A DNA stretch of 64,000 nucleotides from Bremia lactucae (Eukaryota > Oomycota > Peronosporomycetes > Peronosporales > Peronosporaceae): contig NC_090610.1 in the NCBI RefSeq assembly GCF_004359215.1, positions 10,681,083 to 10,745,082 on the forward strand. The letters run 5' to 3'. The notes under the pieces are model-generated. The model was not told the origin of the DNA. It saw only the letters and a program-made list of their open reading frames with translations, and searched no databases. Position numbers and translations under genes: made by a program. Positions 1-11,482 of this stretch are shown here, one piece after another (position 1 is the first letter of the stretch; each line of letters begins with the position of its first letter).

Positions 1-480
1 ATACGCTTCGCCTGTTGCGCTTCAAAGAAGCGCGTCTAAAGCAACGCTTCGTTGTTCGGCGGCTGATACATGGCGCGAATCTTTGTCTTGAAGCTCGCCC
101 ATGATGGGAACGCCTTAACGTCCGCCATAAGCGCCAAGTAAGCCCACTCTGAGGCCTTACCGCGCAAATGCAACATGGCGTACGACACCGACTGGGTGTC
201 CTCCTTGATGAGCTGCGCCACACCGCATTGCTCCACGGCTAGCAGCAGTGGACAATCGTGCGCGCTGCAGTTTCATCGTACTTGGGCCGATCCATCCGAA
301 TGCGCCTCGGATGTCGTGGCTGGGCGGAGAGCATCCCTCCAGTCCTGTTGATAGCCTCGCTCCGGGTCTGCTCACGCCTAAGCTCATCCTGAGTCTTAGA
401 GATGCCGCAGCATGGCTCTGTGCCTCGGACGCGGCTCTTTGCTGTCCGAGCACGAGCGCCTCAAACTGCTCCATCTAAGC
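1..480 (-). pseudogene. Ty3/Gypsy gag fragment, running off the left edge
   Basis: The minus strand reads a Gypsy-type capsid segment at about 236-36: a stretch like SYAMLHLRGKASEWAYLAL followed by SFKTKIRAMYQPPNNEALL. This resembles the gag capsid of the complete elements elsewhere in the window (AMSKLGGRARSW then AFEPPKNEFRAR). An upstream segment beginning MEQFEALVLGQQRAAS (about 474) could be its N-terminus, but the frame is not continuous. The fragment is truncated by the window edge and looks decayed. It probably belongs to a different insertion from the gag at 600-1420, because the same part of gag would otherwise appear twice. The family assignment rests on motif resemblance only. Confidence 0.55.
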
Positions 481-599
481 AACATGTTGCTCAGAAGGAC
501 TTCCCAAGAGCCTAGCCAGGGCTTAACTCGCCAAGTCCCTGCGCCAAGTGCTTTGCCACCTCCCGATGATGTTTGGAGAATTGAAAAAATGAGAATTTA

Positions 600-1420
600 A
601 GTGTTATATAAGCCTGTTTTAGGCTGAAATCCTCCTGTTCCGCTATATAGATCGTTCGGTCGAGCGACTCTAATTCTAGCCGCAACATGCGGGTCTTAAC
701 AGGGCCGTTTGCAAATGACCAGCTATACCACTGACCAGGTATCGTGTATGTTGTGCGTAAGCGTGAATGTCACCCTTGCTCTGCTTCGAATCCAGCAGTT
801 CGGCTCGAGCCTTGAATTCAGCATGTGGTGGCTCAAGTGTTTGTTTGAGCCTCATATGAACCAAAGACTGTTGAGTCGTGAAGCTTGAGCCCCAAGGTCC
901 AAAATTTGGCACGTCCGACTAAGTTGGACAAGCCAAATTTCACTTTTGTTGCATCATCACTGATACGGTGAGCTCCTATGGCGTCGTCTAACTCGACGAA
1001 TCATCGCAAAAAGGAGTCGCCCTCGACTGCCTCAAACTTAGAAAAATATCTTTAAGCTTTCAGGTTGACGCGGAACCACTAACAGCATCTACATGCTGCT
1101 GTCTCAACATATATAATTGTTGAGCACCCTGTTCTCTCAACACCTCCGATAATATTGAGAGCCTTGTTGGTGAAGCAAGGCTTCTATCTCTCGGGCCGCG
1201 TCGAGTTCAAGATAAATGAACTCGGCTTTGGCGCCGAATGCTGTTCATCTCTTCCCAGAGTGTACAGCATAGCGCCAACGGCTGGTCCTCCTACAACCGA
1301 ACTCATTTGTTCGATCGCTCTCCATTCGAGGTCACTCAAATGAGCAAACCCTTCACGCGTGGCGTGACATCCTTCTTGAGGGGCTGGAAAGCTCCCTTTT
1401 TCTTCATCCAACACGTCCAT
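600..1420 (-). pseudogene. Ty3/Gypsy gag remnant
   Basis: On the minus strand a gag N-terminus starts with ATG at 1420 (MDVLDEEKGSFPAP, then FAHLSDLEWRAIEQM). This parallels the start of the younger elements' gag (NFPHLSDPEWAAYERM). After breaks, 912-676 gives a capsid segment (LEPPHAEFKARAELLD, then HAYAQHTRYLVSGI), and the frame near 680-600 gives a segment ending AEQEDFSLKQAY, matching the gag tail EEFSLRQ. Several frameshifts and stops separate these pieces, so it is a pseudogene. The putative LTR at 1462-1950 lies directly upstream of the ATG, as expected for a 5' LTR of a minus-strand element. Confidence 0.65.
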
Positions 1421-1461
1421 GTTGGATGGAATGTACGTAGGTCGTTGAACGAACTACGAAG

Positions 1462-1950
1462 TGTAACGGGGCATCCTTCACTAGTACTGGTAAGCACTTG
1501 ATGGTTTTACACTGATTACAGTGCCTCGAAATTTCACGTACACAGGGTACAGAGGAAGATTTTATGTAGCTCAGGGTCTTTAGCTACCAAAGGTAATTCA
1601 AAGCATTAGCATTAGGGAACAGTTAAGCTGTATTTATATATTTAGTTTCCTACGTATCGATCTTTTATCTACTACGAACTTATTATATTAATATCGAACT
1701 AAGTATGGCGCCTCCTTGGCACCACACAATCGGGTCTTTTTAAACGATTGGCGGGGTTGATTTAGATATTAATCAATTAATTAATAGATCTAATGTCTTA
1801 TTGCATCAATTTTATCCAATTTGGAAATATTGGAACTTTTTAGTCAAAACTAATAAAGATAATATTTTTGTGCTTCTTTATTTATTTCCTCTCAGAAGAA
1901 ATAACATTTATTATTCCTCTTATGGGAAATAAAACTTATGTAACGGGACA
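1462..1950 (-). repeat. Putative LTR of the minus-strand gag remnant
   Basis: An AT-rich block bounded by TGTAACGGGGC at 1462 and GTAACGGGACA at 1950. It therefore starts TG and ends CA, with near-inverted termini as in other oomycete Gypsy LTRs. It sits about 40 bp upstream of the minus-strand gag ATG. No second copy lies in the window, so the boundaries are inferred from the termini. It directly abuts the left LTR of the next element (three C residues between). Confidence 0.45.
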
Positions 1951-1953
1951 CCC

Positions 1954-2427
1954 TGTAATGAGGCTTAGAATCGGTTGGAGATCCGTTGTTTACTCTATGG
2001 GTAAAATACCCTTTATCCTATTCTAAAATAGTTAATTACTTAAATCCCATTCATTAGGGTAACAAATGTTGTCGCCGCCAGATATAAATCTGGCGGCCGA
2101 AATCTATTTTCAAATTAGCTAGGGTATGGTTTTAGATCAAATAATAAAATAAAGTGCAGTTCTACTTTTGATCTTCAAGCGTTAAGTGCCTTTCTAAGGC
2201 TTGCGCATTGATCAGTAAGAGATAGAAGCCTTTTTAAGGTATATACTCTTGGGCACTAGTTGCCACTTGGTTCTACGAACCCCTGAATCCCTTAAACTAG
2301 GATTCATTAAGTTTTTTTAGCTTGTACGACTCCCTGAGTTGTTAAACCCATTAGCTCTATAGAACTAAGAGACTCTCTGAGTCTGAAAGTCTTCCTCTGA
2401 CTTTAGGAGCGAGGTAGCTCCGCTACA
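1954..2427 (+). repeat. 5' LTR, family B
   Basis: Starts TGTAATGAGG and ends CGCTACA. It is nearly identical over most of its length to 16315-16796; for example the segment from the CGCCGCCAGATATAAAT motif onward matches almost base for base. The terminal TGTAATG is shared with family A LTRs. Confidence 0.9.
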
Positions 2428-2429
2428 CC

Positions 2430-2444
2430 TGGTAGCAATCGTAG
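2430..2444 (+). other. Primer-binding site, family B
   Basis: TGGTAGCAATCGTAG lies two bases after the LTR end. The TGG start is complementary to a tRNA CCA end. It resembles the family A site (TGGTAGCACTTTGAGG), suggesting related primer tRNAs; I cannot name the tRNA. Confidence 0.65.
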
Positions 2445-2699
2445 TCAATTCACGCTTGAGTCTTTACAAGACTGAACCCTCACGGAAATGGAAGAGATTC
2501 CAGAACTGTGAGAAGCGCAATGCGCAGCTTATGACAAGCTCAAAACGTTATTTGGGCTTGAACGTGTGGAATTTACTATCTCCCAGGGACCAGAGGTCCT
2601 GCATGCAACGCTTGAAGCCTTTATGCGATACGAAGCCTCCCTGATCGGTCAGGTACAGGACCACTTCGCGGCATCGATGCGAACCCGGTACATCTCTGT

Positions 2700-3203
2700 A
2701 CCTAACTCAGAGCCGAAGGCTCGCCTCTAGCTGTAATTGTGAAGACATTTGAGGGAAAAGAGGGAGAAAATCTCCCTTCTTGGATTAAGCAGATGGAAAT
2801 GGCCATTGATTCGCGTTATTCGTAACAGAACGGCAAAATGTGGATATGGCCATTTCCAAACTCGGAGGTAGAGCGATCGATTGGGCACTTTCGTGCAGTA
2901 CGTCCATAAACGATGCTTCTTCTCTCACGGGATTCGCTGAAACAGCAGATGACTAGCATGCTTGCACTGCCTGATCAGGCTTTTCGCATGTGAGCACGGC
3001 TCCTAGCGACTTGACAGGGTAAATGAACACTATGGGACTTTGTCCAGGAGTTGAGAACCCTTATTAAATCTATGCATCAAGACCCAATGCAAGAAGCAAT
3101 TGTCGTAACAATCTTTATGGGGGGTCATAATGAAGGCGTTCCCGGACGACATTATTCCGATCTCATCCTGCTACTTTCAAAATGTCAGTTGCCATAGCGC
3201 TAC
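2700..3203 (+). pseudogene. Family B gag, 5' part
   Basis: The plus strand at about 2736-2960 reads a capsid segment including [20 protein letters not shown] and then, after a stop and a frame change, a stretch matching the AISKLGGRA-type capsid helix. The reading frame is broken several times. It is cut at 3203 by insertion of the family A element and resumes at 10257 with the zinc-knuckle portion. Between the primer-binding site and about 2700 I see no convincing coding sequence apart from short broken frames. Confidence 0.7.
3199..3203. repeat. Target-site duplication GCTAC (left)
   Basis: GCTAC immediately precedes the TGTAATGGG start of the nested LTR and recurs at 10257-10261 right after the other LTR, the 5-bp duplication expected of a Gypsy integrase. 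Confidence 0.88.
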
Positions 3204-3870
3204 TGTAATGGGACTAGGCCAAGTCCCTTATTCAGCTCACTAAAAGAGGAGACTGAACCGTGGCGAGGAAACGTTGGAGGGCACTTGCGAGGTTGGAGGT
3301 AAAATGACAACTGAATTGAAAAGCTGTTATGGTTCCTATCGCTACTCCTAATTAGCCTCTAGGGCTCCTAGAGGTTTATATAAGTAGAACCTACACATGG
3401 ATGAATAAAACCTACGAACTGATATATAAAACCTTGGGTACACTGAGGTTCAACAAATAGGTTCTTGAACTTGAAGTGCTGTGGAAAGTTCCCTGCGAAG
3501 TGACTGGCTCACGCCACTCACTTCAACCGGTAGAGACACGTTGGACGCGTCACCAGTGTAGTTCCCAAGCAGGTCCCATCATTCTGTACTTGAATGTAAA
3601 CCTTGAACTTCGACTGGGAAGCTTTGAACTTGAACTTGAAACTCTCATATCGACGATGCAGTGTCGCCAGATGGTTTCTAGGAAAGATGAGTAATGACGA
3701 TGCGGCGTCATCACTTCATCTAGAGCACAACTGGCTACCTTTAGCCCTGGCTCCCATGTCTTACCCTGTAGAGACATGTCTCGCTTCGCTCCGTCTCATC
3801 TCCGGTGCCCAGCACCTTTGAGATATGTACTATGGTAAGTACTAAGACATGTAATGAGAGGCTCATTACA
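3204..3870 (-). repeat. 3' LTR, nested family A element
   Basis: A 667-bp copy matching 9592-10256, 28069-28733 and 40069-40927. In element orientation it begins TGTAATGAGCC and ends CCCATTACA. It contains a motif-rich stretch of repeated TTGAACTT and AAGTTCAAG units. Confidence 0.92.
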
Positions 3871-3886
3871 TCATCCCCCCTTAAAG
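3871..3886 (-). other. Polypurine tract, nested family A element
   Basis: Plus strand TCATCCCCCCTTAAAG, which reads CTTTAAGGGGGGATGA in element orientation, directly before the 3' LTR. The same tract precedes the LTR at 40069 and a close variant lies at 63779-63796. Confidence 0.75.
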
Positions 3887-3914
3887 TAGCGTTCACGCTT
3901 CAAAGAGAAGAGGA

Positions 3915-5005
3915 ATGCTGGCTGTGCTTCATTTCAAAATGAGCGACCGAGGAACCAAGCGACCGTCCCAGCCTTCCGTGAGTGACTCAGGCAGGAGTCC
4001 TCATGAAGCCCCTTGCCGTACTGAGCACCCTGTCAAGCGACAGAGGCTTAACGGTGGACTCTACGACATTGCACCTATCGTTAATAAGCGAGGTGATGTA
4101 GAGTTCTACCGTGAGCGCTTCAGCACATGGCGTCGGATCAACAACCGTGATGATCCGCGTCAATCAAGGGCAGCGAAAGAGAACTCGTGGAGATCCTTCG
4201 TGTTTCTTGAAAACAAGAATCGAATGGACTCCATTCTCGGACGTGGACCAAATCAACTTGGCCACGGCAGCGGCGACAGAGCCGACGCTACAAGTCGCTC
4301 TCATACTCGCGAACGACGTCAGGGACGTCAGCCACGAGGGCGTCAAGTGATTTTCAAGTGTCGTCGCTCGGCTGATAGCCGCGCCACCGAACACGGAAGA
4401 AGCGATGAGTCTGTTGCTTCTTTCGGCGGCGATTCGACGGAGTCAGATGGTCTCGGTGACCAACAATCGACTCAACCAGACACCGTCGTTCTCCGTGAGA
4501 ATCAATTAACGGAGGTGGGGCTGAACGAGAAAACGATTGAGAGGCTCGGGAAGTGGAAGAGCGCTCATCGCGAACAGATTGAGGAGCTGCACATGCACTC
4601 CTCGGATCTGAAGACAACCTTGAGGCTCATGCGATCGAGTGTGACTCGCGCCATGATGCCTTGGAAGCGAAGGCGACACAGGCTTCCGTGTCGAAGACCG
4701 AGTTCGAATCGAGGCTTCAGCAGACTCAGGACGATGTCCTAAAGTTGCAGGAGACCGAGAAGATCCGTGGCTTGAGCCATGTTCGACTTCTTGGTGTCGT
4801 TGAGGAGGCTGGCTCAACTCTGGGCACTCTTCGCGGTGATCTCGAGACTCGTCTCGTTGCTTTCGAGTCTGTGAAGGACCAATCCTTTGATGTCCTCCAG
4901 CGCCTCTATGCCGAGAAGCAACTTCAGAGCGATGAGTTGGCGACTCTTCGCGAGCAGGTCGAGACCCTTCGACAGCAAGTGGCTCACCTTCAAAGGATGA
5001 AGTAG
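3915..5005 (+). pseudogene. Antisense ORF of family A element, coiled-coil C-terminus, frameshifted
   Basis: This frame lies on the strand opposite gag-pol, starting 45 bp inside the LTR. Reading from ATG 3915, the product starts MLAVLHFKMSDRGTKRPSQP, is basic and rich in Arg/Ser (NLS-like VKRQRL), and continues to about 4616. There a small deletion relative to the copy at 38932-40020 shifts the frame; the rest continues from about 4661 to the stop at 5005 and carries a Leu/Glu-rich heptad pattern (ATLREQVETLRQQVAHLQ). No known domain is recognised. It overlaps the chromodomain and the linker of sense pol. Conservation of this frame in the younger copy, and equivalents in family B and at 63910, argue against chance. 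Function unknown. Confidence 0.6.
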
Positions 5006-8000
5006 GGTCAGCAGATCCACTTGGTAAGTATGGCTTCAGTCTGTCCACATAGAATGTTGGGTGAAGACGCATACTCGTAGGAATGTCTAGGGTGAAGGCA
5101 CTCCCGTTGCATTTCGGAACTCTGGATGGTCCAATAAACCGAGGTAGTAGCTTGCTGCTACCAAGGTTGGACACTGCATGTTCAGGAAGGTTACCCGTAC
5201 TAAGTAGGACGAGATCTCCAACCTTGAAACAATTCATGTTCTTTCTTCCATGCTTGTTCGCGTGCTCCTTCTGCCGATCTTGGGCTTGAGCAATTGCGTC
5301 GCGCACAAACCTAACGATGATTTATCTTTTGCCGACAAAGTCTTCGATCCTTCTTTGATCTCGTCGAGGCATGTTTGACGTGGAGTCCAAAACGTCAAAA
5401 TTGGCCCGTATATCCGTCGCACTCGCGGTGTTCAACTCCGTTGCCAATGGAGTTCATCCCCCACCAAGAGTAGAAACCGCCCCCATGAGTGCCGCTGGCA
5501 CGCGAGGGTGGAAACCATTGTTGATATAGAAGGGAGAGTACCCGGTAGATGCGTGCGTTGAGTTGTTGATCGAGAACTCAACCAGTGGAGGAAGGCACTC
5601 CATTCCTCGAATGACGTTGCATAACTTCGCAGTATGTCCTTCAGCACGCGATTCACACGCTCCGTTTGCCCATCCGTTTCAGGGTGTGAAGCTGTCGACA
5701 TCGACAACTTCGTACCCAGGCGCTCAAAAACTGCGCGCCATAGGGCGAGGGTGAATCGGATGTCTCGATCCGAGACGATCTCATCAGGCAATCCATGGAG
5801 TCAATAGACAGTATCCACAAAGACTTGTGCTGTCTCTTCCGCATTGATGGTATCCGCCACGGCAATCAGATGAACCATTTTACTGAATCGGTCCACTATC
5901 ACCAGAATGCCGTTCCGGTTTTGCGAGTCGCGAGGAAGTCCGAACACAAAGTCCATGCTCACAGACTTCCGACTGTGAATTGAGATCGGTAGTGACCGCA
6001 GTGGCGCCTGAGTACTACTCGAAGGCTTCACGCGTTGGCACACCTCACAAGTACGGACTTACTTGCGCACCCATTTGTACATATGCGGCCAATAATAGTC
6101 GCGAGAGAGGCTCATGCAAGTCTTCTTGCGACCAAAGTGACCTCCAGGGGGACTGTCGTGGTACTCAAACAACAGACGGTGCCTTAGTTCTTTGTCGTTT
6201 GGAACGACAACTCTTGGCACGTCGTCATCGTCAACCCCATAACAGAGTAGACCATCGTGGATGGGATGTCTGTGGGTCCGTGATCGCGCTCTTGGGATAG
6301 CTTTTTCAGCTTATCCTCCGTTGGGCTCTTAAGGTACTGCAACATTTCCCAGTAACCCTCGTCGTCCTTGTATGCTCGTGCAATGTCCTCACGAACAGAT
6401 GAGCGAGCTTAAACTGCAGTAGCGTTCACAGATTCTTGATCACTTGGACAACTCTTGCAGGCGGCGCTTGGCATATCCTCTGTCAATCAAGAGTCATAAT
6501 CCGGACGTCTCGATAACGCATCAGCAAGGATGTTTGTCTTGCCTGGCTTGTAGTGTACAACAAAGTTGTACTCCGAGAAGAAAGCAATCCATCGTGTCAT
6601 CAGCGCGGATACCGTTCTTGCCAACAAAGCAGCCAAGAACTGGGATTTCTGGCGCGCAGAAGATACACTTCTTCAGATTCGCGTAGAGCTTGTTCTCTCG
6701 CATCACTTCGAATAGGCGTCGTAAGTGATCGAGGTGAACATCCAAGTCCGCACGGTAATACGTGGCCTTGCTGTGGACGAAGATGTCGTCAAAATAACTC
6801 GGAGCAAAGTCACGTAAGGGACGAAGAATGTTTGTCACAATGCGATTGAACGTCGCTGGCGCATTCTTTAACCCTTGTGGCATCACGAGCCATTCCCACA
6901 GCATGCCGCTTGGCGTTCTAACCGCTGTCAGAGGAACATCAGCCCCGCGCATTCGGATCTGATAGAACCCATCCAGCAAATCCAAGGTGCTGAAGACTGT
7001 GCTATTCACCATCCCGTCAAGAATCATGTCTTTCCGAGGAACAGGTGTCTGAGCAGGTATGGTGGCGTCATTCAGCTTGTTGAAAGCATGAACAATTCGC
7101 CAACCACCCGTTGACTTCTTAACACAGAATGTTGGGCTGCTGTGCGGAGACTTGCTCTCACGCACATGACCAGCTGTCCCACGCTGCTCGAAGAACTTGT
7201 CGATTGCCTCGACTTGTTCCTTCGGCAATGGCCACTGTCTCGTGACGCAATACTTGGTACCAGGAGACAAGTCAATCTCATGATGGACTCCACGGTCCAC
7301 TGGGAGTTCCTCTGGTACCTTGTCTAGGAAGATGTCTTTAAGCTCAGTTCGTACACTGGGTTTCCCTTGAGCGCATCCCACGACTGAGTTTCGTATCTCT
7401 CAATCGGGTCTTGTCTTTCAGTACTTCCATGTCCATGTTGGACGAAGTATTTATTTCTTCGCGATCGGCTTCCGCAACGATCATACACACTTGGGCAATC
7501 TCGCCATCCTTGAGACTGCGGAGGAACGACTTCTTGCTCATTACTTGATAACGAGCATGGAGGATTATCAACCTTCACGTTGCAGACACCCTGTGCCACC
7601 CCTACATCGTCACAAGCAATAGCTTGGACATGTTCTTCGCTTGAAATATCGTGGCGGTTGATGTTTCCTTCGTCAGTTAGCGTGGCAGGAGAATGCATGC
7701 CTTGTTCAGAGGTACGTGTCTGAACTGGACCAGCTTCGCATGACGGATCACAACGAATGAGTTGAACGTTCTCATTCGTTTCGACTCTCCACGACTTCGG
7801 TTGAGTCTTCTTAGTTTTTCTTGGTCGGTGCGCTTCCTTCTTGTGCTCAACACATCCACTCTGTGAAGATGCGGGGCCATCGCACGCCGCGAAATCACTA
7901 AAGGGATCTGGAACTTCTTCAACCGAGGCGTATACCCATAGTACTTGTTCCTCATCAGTAGATTCCCACTGCACTGTGTTCGAACCTTGAACACTGATAA

Positions 8001-8664
8001 GATGCCGTCTCCAATCAATCTTTAGCTGGTAGCGCATCATCCATGGCATCCCAAGTATCATATCGTACTCGTCATCGAGGTCGAGAAGGATAAATTCATC
8101 TTCTCCTCGGAAAACTTCACATCCCAGGTGTAGAGTAACAACTCTTTTCACCATCTGGGTTGTCGATCCATCCGCGAATCGAACAACCATCTTGCCCATT
8201 TCCTTCACATCAGGTGCAAATACGTTGCTATCTGAGAGGGCACGCTCTCGAACAAAGTTGTTCGAGGCACCTGTATATATCAGGGCACGCAAAGGTGGAG
8301 CTGACTCATTCACCTTTACGACCAAGACTATCAGCTTTGACCGCTGATCGATACTGGTCTTCTTCTTGGTGGACTTCATGTGTGCAGGTTGCACGTTGGG
8401 GCCCAAGTCCTGTGACTCCACCGTCATCGCAGAACTTTTTTCTCGGCCAGTAAAGAGCTCCGCTCCTACCGGTCGTTGCCGTTTTTTTTGCTTGTTCACT
8501 CCGCCCCTGAGGTCGACTGAAAGCACGACCTGACGAAGTTGGGCGGGAGCGCTGCGAGAGCGGCCTGTTGTTGACCGACGCTCGGCAATCTCGAGCAAAG
8601 TGGCCCATCCGATCACATTGGAAACACTTAAAATCGGTTCTCGACCGCGTATTCCCATTGGCAT
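4288..8664 (-). pseudogene. Family A pol (protease, RT, integrase, chromodomain), broken
   Basis: On the minus strand the protease region (from about 8460) carries RALIYTGASNNFVRERA, in which the catalytic Asp of the DTG/DSG triad is Tyr, followed by DMILGMPWMMRYQLKIDW. Reverse transcriptase follows at 7381-6600 (HSSPTFCVKKSTGGWRIV, then MPQGLKNAPATFNRI and YFDDIFVHS). About 500 bp covering the thumb, connection and RNase H are deleted near 6,600. Integrase occupies about 6450-5050 (CQRVKPSSS zinc-finger end, SMDFVFGLP, then VSDRDIRF and HPETDGQTERVNRV of the catalytic core, and the RLKPYLPSG C-terminus). A Ser/Arg/Pro-rich linker leads to a chromodomain at about 4500-4288 (FFRVRWRGYQPSDDT). 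Its conserved Trp is replaced by TGA. Multiple stops; not functional. Confidence 0.88.
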
Positions 8665-9516
8665 GTGTGGACACAGCGGACAGATCCATTGGCTCGGGTC
8701 CGTCGTAGTACTGGCTTGGCTGTTACAGCTGGCGCGGCTGGTACTGCTGGCGCGGCTGGTACTGCTGGCGCGGCTGCCGGGTTGAACTCTGGTGGATGCG
8801 ACCCTGGCGAAGACTGAACTCTTCCTGAAGAGCGCGATTGATCCCGTCTTCCATCGTCTCCGGATACTCTCGGAACAGCTGAGTCTTCACTGGACCATCG
8901 TTCAGACCTTTCATGAACGTGACGACCTGAGTGGCATAATTGACTGGATCGCTCACGATACTCGACACTAGGTATCGAGCGCGTTGCGCATAGTCGTGCA
9001 ACTCCAGACGTCCTTGGCGCAGGTCCAGAAACTCAGCTCGAGCTCGGAATTCGTTCTTCGGCGGCTCGAACGCTAGCTTCAACTCGTACTTGAAGGCTTC
9101 ATAGTCCGGGAAGCATCCTGGGTCGGTGAATCGACGACCGAATGCCCAGCTTCTCGCACGTCCACCGAGCTTCGACATCGCGAAAGCAACTTGATGATCG
9201 GGATCATAGATCTGCCGAACTCTCAAGGCTGTATCCATCTCGACGGTTTAACGTAAAAGGGGCTCATTCTCGCCACCTTTGTAATGGTTCACATCGAGTT
9301 TTGGAGGCGCAACTCTTGCGGCAGAGTTGGGGTCTGCCGTTGGGCTCCAACAACCTCCTAGTGCATGAAGTTGAGAGCCGTCAACTTCTGCGCTTCGGGA
9401 TAGAAGGTGTTCAACATGTTGATCACACTTGCTTCGCCGAAGATAGTGACCATGCGCTCATACGTCGCCCACTCCGGATCAGATAGGTGGGGGAAGTTCT
9501 CTCTCAATGTATCCAT
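8306..9516 (-). pseudogene. Family A gag (older copy)
   Basis: The minus-strand gag ATG is at 9516 (MDTLRENFPHLSD-type start). A break occurs around 9250. Then comes a capsid domain from 9238 (DTALRVRQIYDPDHQVAFAM, SKLGGRARSWAFGRRF, RARYLVSSIVSDPVNY), a QYQPRQ repeat tail, and a CCHC zinc knuckle (CFQCDRMGHFARDC) around 8630-8580. Capsid and knuckle are in one frame, with a single stop between them; protease lies in the +1 frame, overlapping the gag tail around a run of eight A residues. Gag packages the RNA and forms the particle core. The intact Cys of the knuckle is replaced by Tyr in the younger copies. Confidence 0.82.
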
Positions 9517-9573
9517 GATTCCGTGGGAAATGGGAAACAGAGCACACTGGCCAAGTCAAGGAGTTGGAAGATT

Positions 9574-9589
9574 CCTCAAAGTGCTACCA
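9574..9589 (-). other. Primer-binding site, nested family A element
   Basis: Reverse complement TGGTAGCACTTTGAGG, two bases from the end of the 5' LTR. The younger copy has TGGCAGCACTTTGAGG at the equivalent place. Confidence 0.7.
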
Positions 9590-9591
9590 GG

Positions 9592-10256
9592 TGTAATGGG
9601 ACTAGGCCAAGTCCCTTGTTCAGCTCACTGCAAGAGGAGACTGAACCGTGAGAAGGAAACGTTGGAGGGCGCTTGCGAGGTTGAAGGTAAGATGACAACT
9701 GAATTGAAAAGCTGTTATGGTTCCTGTCGCTACTCCTAATTAGCCTCAAGGGCTCCAAGAGGTTTTACAAGTAAAACCTACACATGGATGAATAAAACCT
9801 ACGAACTGATATATAAAACCTTGGGTACACTGAGGTTCAACCCATAGGTCCTTGAACTTGAAGTCCTGTGGAAAATTCCCTGCGAAGTGACTGGTTCACG
9901 CGACTCACTTCAACCGGTAGAGACACGTTGGACGCGTCACCAGTGTAGTTCCCAAGCAGGTCCCATCATTCTGTACTTGAATGTAAACCTTGAACTTCGA
10001 CTGGGAAGCTTTGAACTTGAACTTGAAACTCTCATGTTGACGATGCAGTGTCGCCAGATGGTTTCTAGGAAGATGTGTAATGGCGATGCGGCGTCATCAC
10101 TTCATCTAGAGCACAACTGGCTACCTTTAGCCCTGGCTCCCATGTCATACCCTGTAGAGACATGTCTCGCTTCCCTCCGTCTCATCTCCGGTGCCCAGCG
10201 CCTTTGAGATATGTACTATGGTAAGTACTTAGACATGTAATGAGAGGCCCATAACA
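9592..10256 (-). repeat. 5' LTR, nested family A element
   Basis: A 665-bp partner of 3204-3870. In element orientation it begins TGTTATGGGCC and ends CCCATTACA. The two LTRs differ at scattered positions, more than expected for a brand-new insertion. Confidence 0.92.
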
Positions 10257-10261
10257 GCTAC
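10257..10261. repeat. Target-site duplication GCTAC (right)
   Basis: Matches 3199-3203 exactly and marks the resumption of family B gag. Confidence 0.88.
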
Positions 10262-10533
10262 GCGCCGATTTCGACTATATGTCTGCTCGCGTTAGCACGC
10301 CTGTTTACCGAACAAGCTCTTCGTGCACATGTTTACCGTGTAATAGACCGGAACCCATGGATCTAACCCTCATTGAGGAAGAAGGGGAGGCCTTTTCAGC
10401 TGTGAAACAGCATAATAACATTCGTAGATGTTATATGTGCGGAAGCACGAAACATTTATGTCCGGCTGTCCCCTACGAAATTCGCGTAAAGCTCGAAAGA
10501 GCTCAACTCCGACATATACCAGAACTCTGGTAA
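10262..10533 (+). pseudogene. Family B gag, 3' part with zinc knuckle
   Basis: This continues gag after the nested insertion. It reads EPMDLTLIEEEGEAFSAV followed by a knuckle-like CYMCGSTKHLCP, in which spacing to the final Cys is altered, and ends in a stop at 10533. Between here and 10703 lies short low-information sequence with broken frames. Confidence 0.65.
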
Positions 10534-10703
10534 GGTGCGGGAAAACGTCGATACCGAGTAGGTGCGGGGCGCCTTACTGGGGAAGGCTTAGGCTCTGTTG
10601 AACCTCTTGAGGTGAGAGTGAACAGAACCTAGCCCCAATAAGCTCGAGGCGTAATAGCACGGGGCGTGAGTACAAGCCTGGCTGGCTAGTCGCTCAAGCG
10701 ACT

Positions 10704-11177
10704 GTGAAGGGCTTTGATAAGCCATGGTCAATTTTAATTAACTCAGGAGCGTCTTGCAATTATGCTCGACGTCTTTCCCTTGAAGGAAGTCAACAATACG
10801 TTGAGGCGCTTAAAGCGCATGAAAGGGATACAATCACTGTTCGCTTAGCGACTGGGACTCGTGTCACTCTTCCTAAAGTTCCATTGAACTTAGGTATAAA
10901 TTCTCTGGACTTTGATAGTATAAAACGCTGTCTCGTCCTTGATTTAAATTCGAGATGTGATCTCATCCTTGGTATGGTCTGGTTAGAATGCCATGAGTCA
11001 TGGATCGATTGGAGGTCTAAGACCTTAGGCGCCACGCGCAATGTTCCTAGCAAAGTTTTGGAGAGTCATGAACCCACCTTCGCTAGGCAGCAAAAGCGCT
11101 ATTGGCGCAGATCATTGACTGAGTCTGTCAGCGCTTTAGACATTGGAATATCCGAGTTAAAAAACTTCGATGGTTAA
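10704..11177 (+). pseudogene. Family B retroviral-type aspartic protease
   Basis: The open frame contains WSILINSGASCNYARRLSLE and later LVLDLNSRCDLILGMVWLE, the two hallmark segments of Gypsy proteases. The catalytic triad reads N-S-G instead of D-S-G, so the single catalytic Asp per monomer is lost (GAT to AAT in the simplest reading). The domain fold otherwise looks complete, ending in SWIDWRS. The frame closes at 11177, before reverse transcriptase. Family A has lost the same residue by a different change (Tyr). Confidence 0.75.
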
Positions 11178-11298
11178 ACTATTAATCTTGAGCCCGACTC
11201 AGTAGAAGGAAGTGGAACGGCACGTACTGCGAGTTACACTCGTTCTGTTAACGATTTACTGAATGCTGAAAGCATTGTCGGCCTAAGGCCGAGTCATT

Positions 11299-11482
11299 TA
11301 GGGTGTAATATCCCTGAGATACGTGGAGTGGCCCGTCTAAGTCCGCCGAGTGTTGTCGGCCGAGGTGGCACCATACTGAGTGTCAGTAGTGACACTATTG
11401 GCGGTTCGCCAGGACCTCAAGGGTGCAATATCCCTGAGATACGTGGAGTGGCACGTATAAGTCCACTAAGCGTGGTCGGCTC
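11299..11482 (+). repeat. 125-bp-period tandem duplication in family B pol spacer
   Basis: The segment at 11299-11357 (GGGTGTAATATCCCTGAGAT onward) recurs at 11424-11482 with a few changes. Confidence 0.75.

Larger units (their letters stand above)
3204..10256 (-). mobile_element. Family A Ty3/Gypsy retrotransposon nested in family B
   Basis: A 7,053-bp element in minus orientation with LTRs at 3204-3870 and 9592-10256 and a perfect 5-bp target-site duplication. Minus-strand order is LTR, primer-binding site (9589-9574), gag (from 9516), protease, reverse transcriptase, integrase, linker, chromodomain (ending 4288), polypurine tract and LTR. A plus-strand antisense frame starts at 3915. It is older than the 28069-40927 copy: about 500 bp spanning the reverse transcriptase connection and RNase H is missing at about 6,600, and many stops interrupt pol. 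It is a chromodomain-bearing element. Confidence 0.93.
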
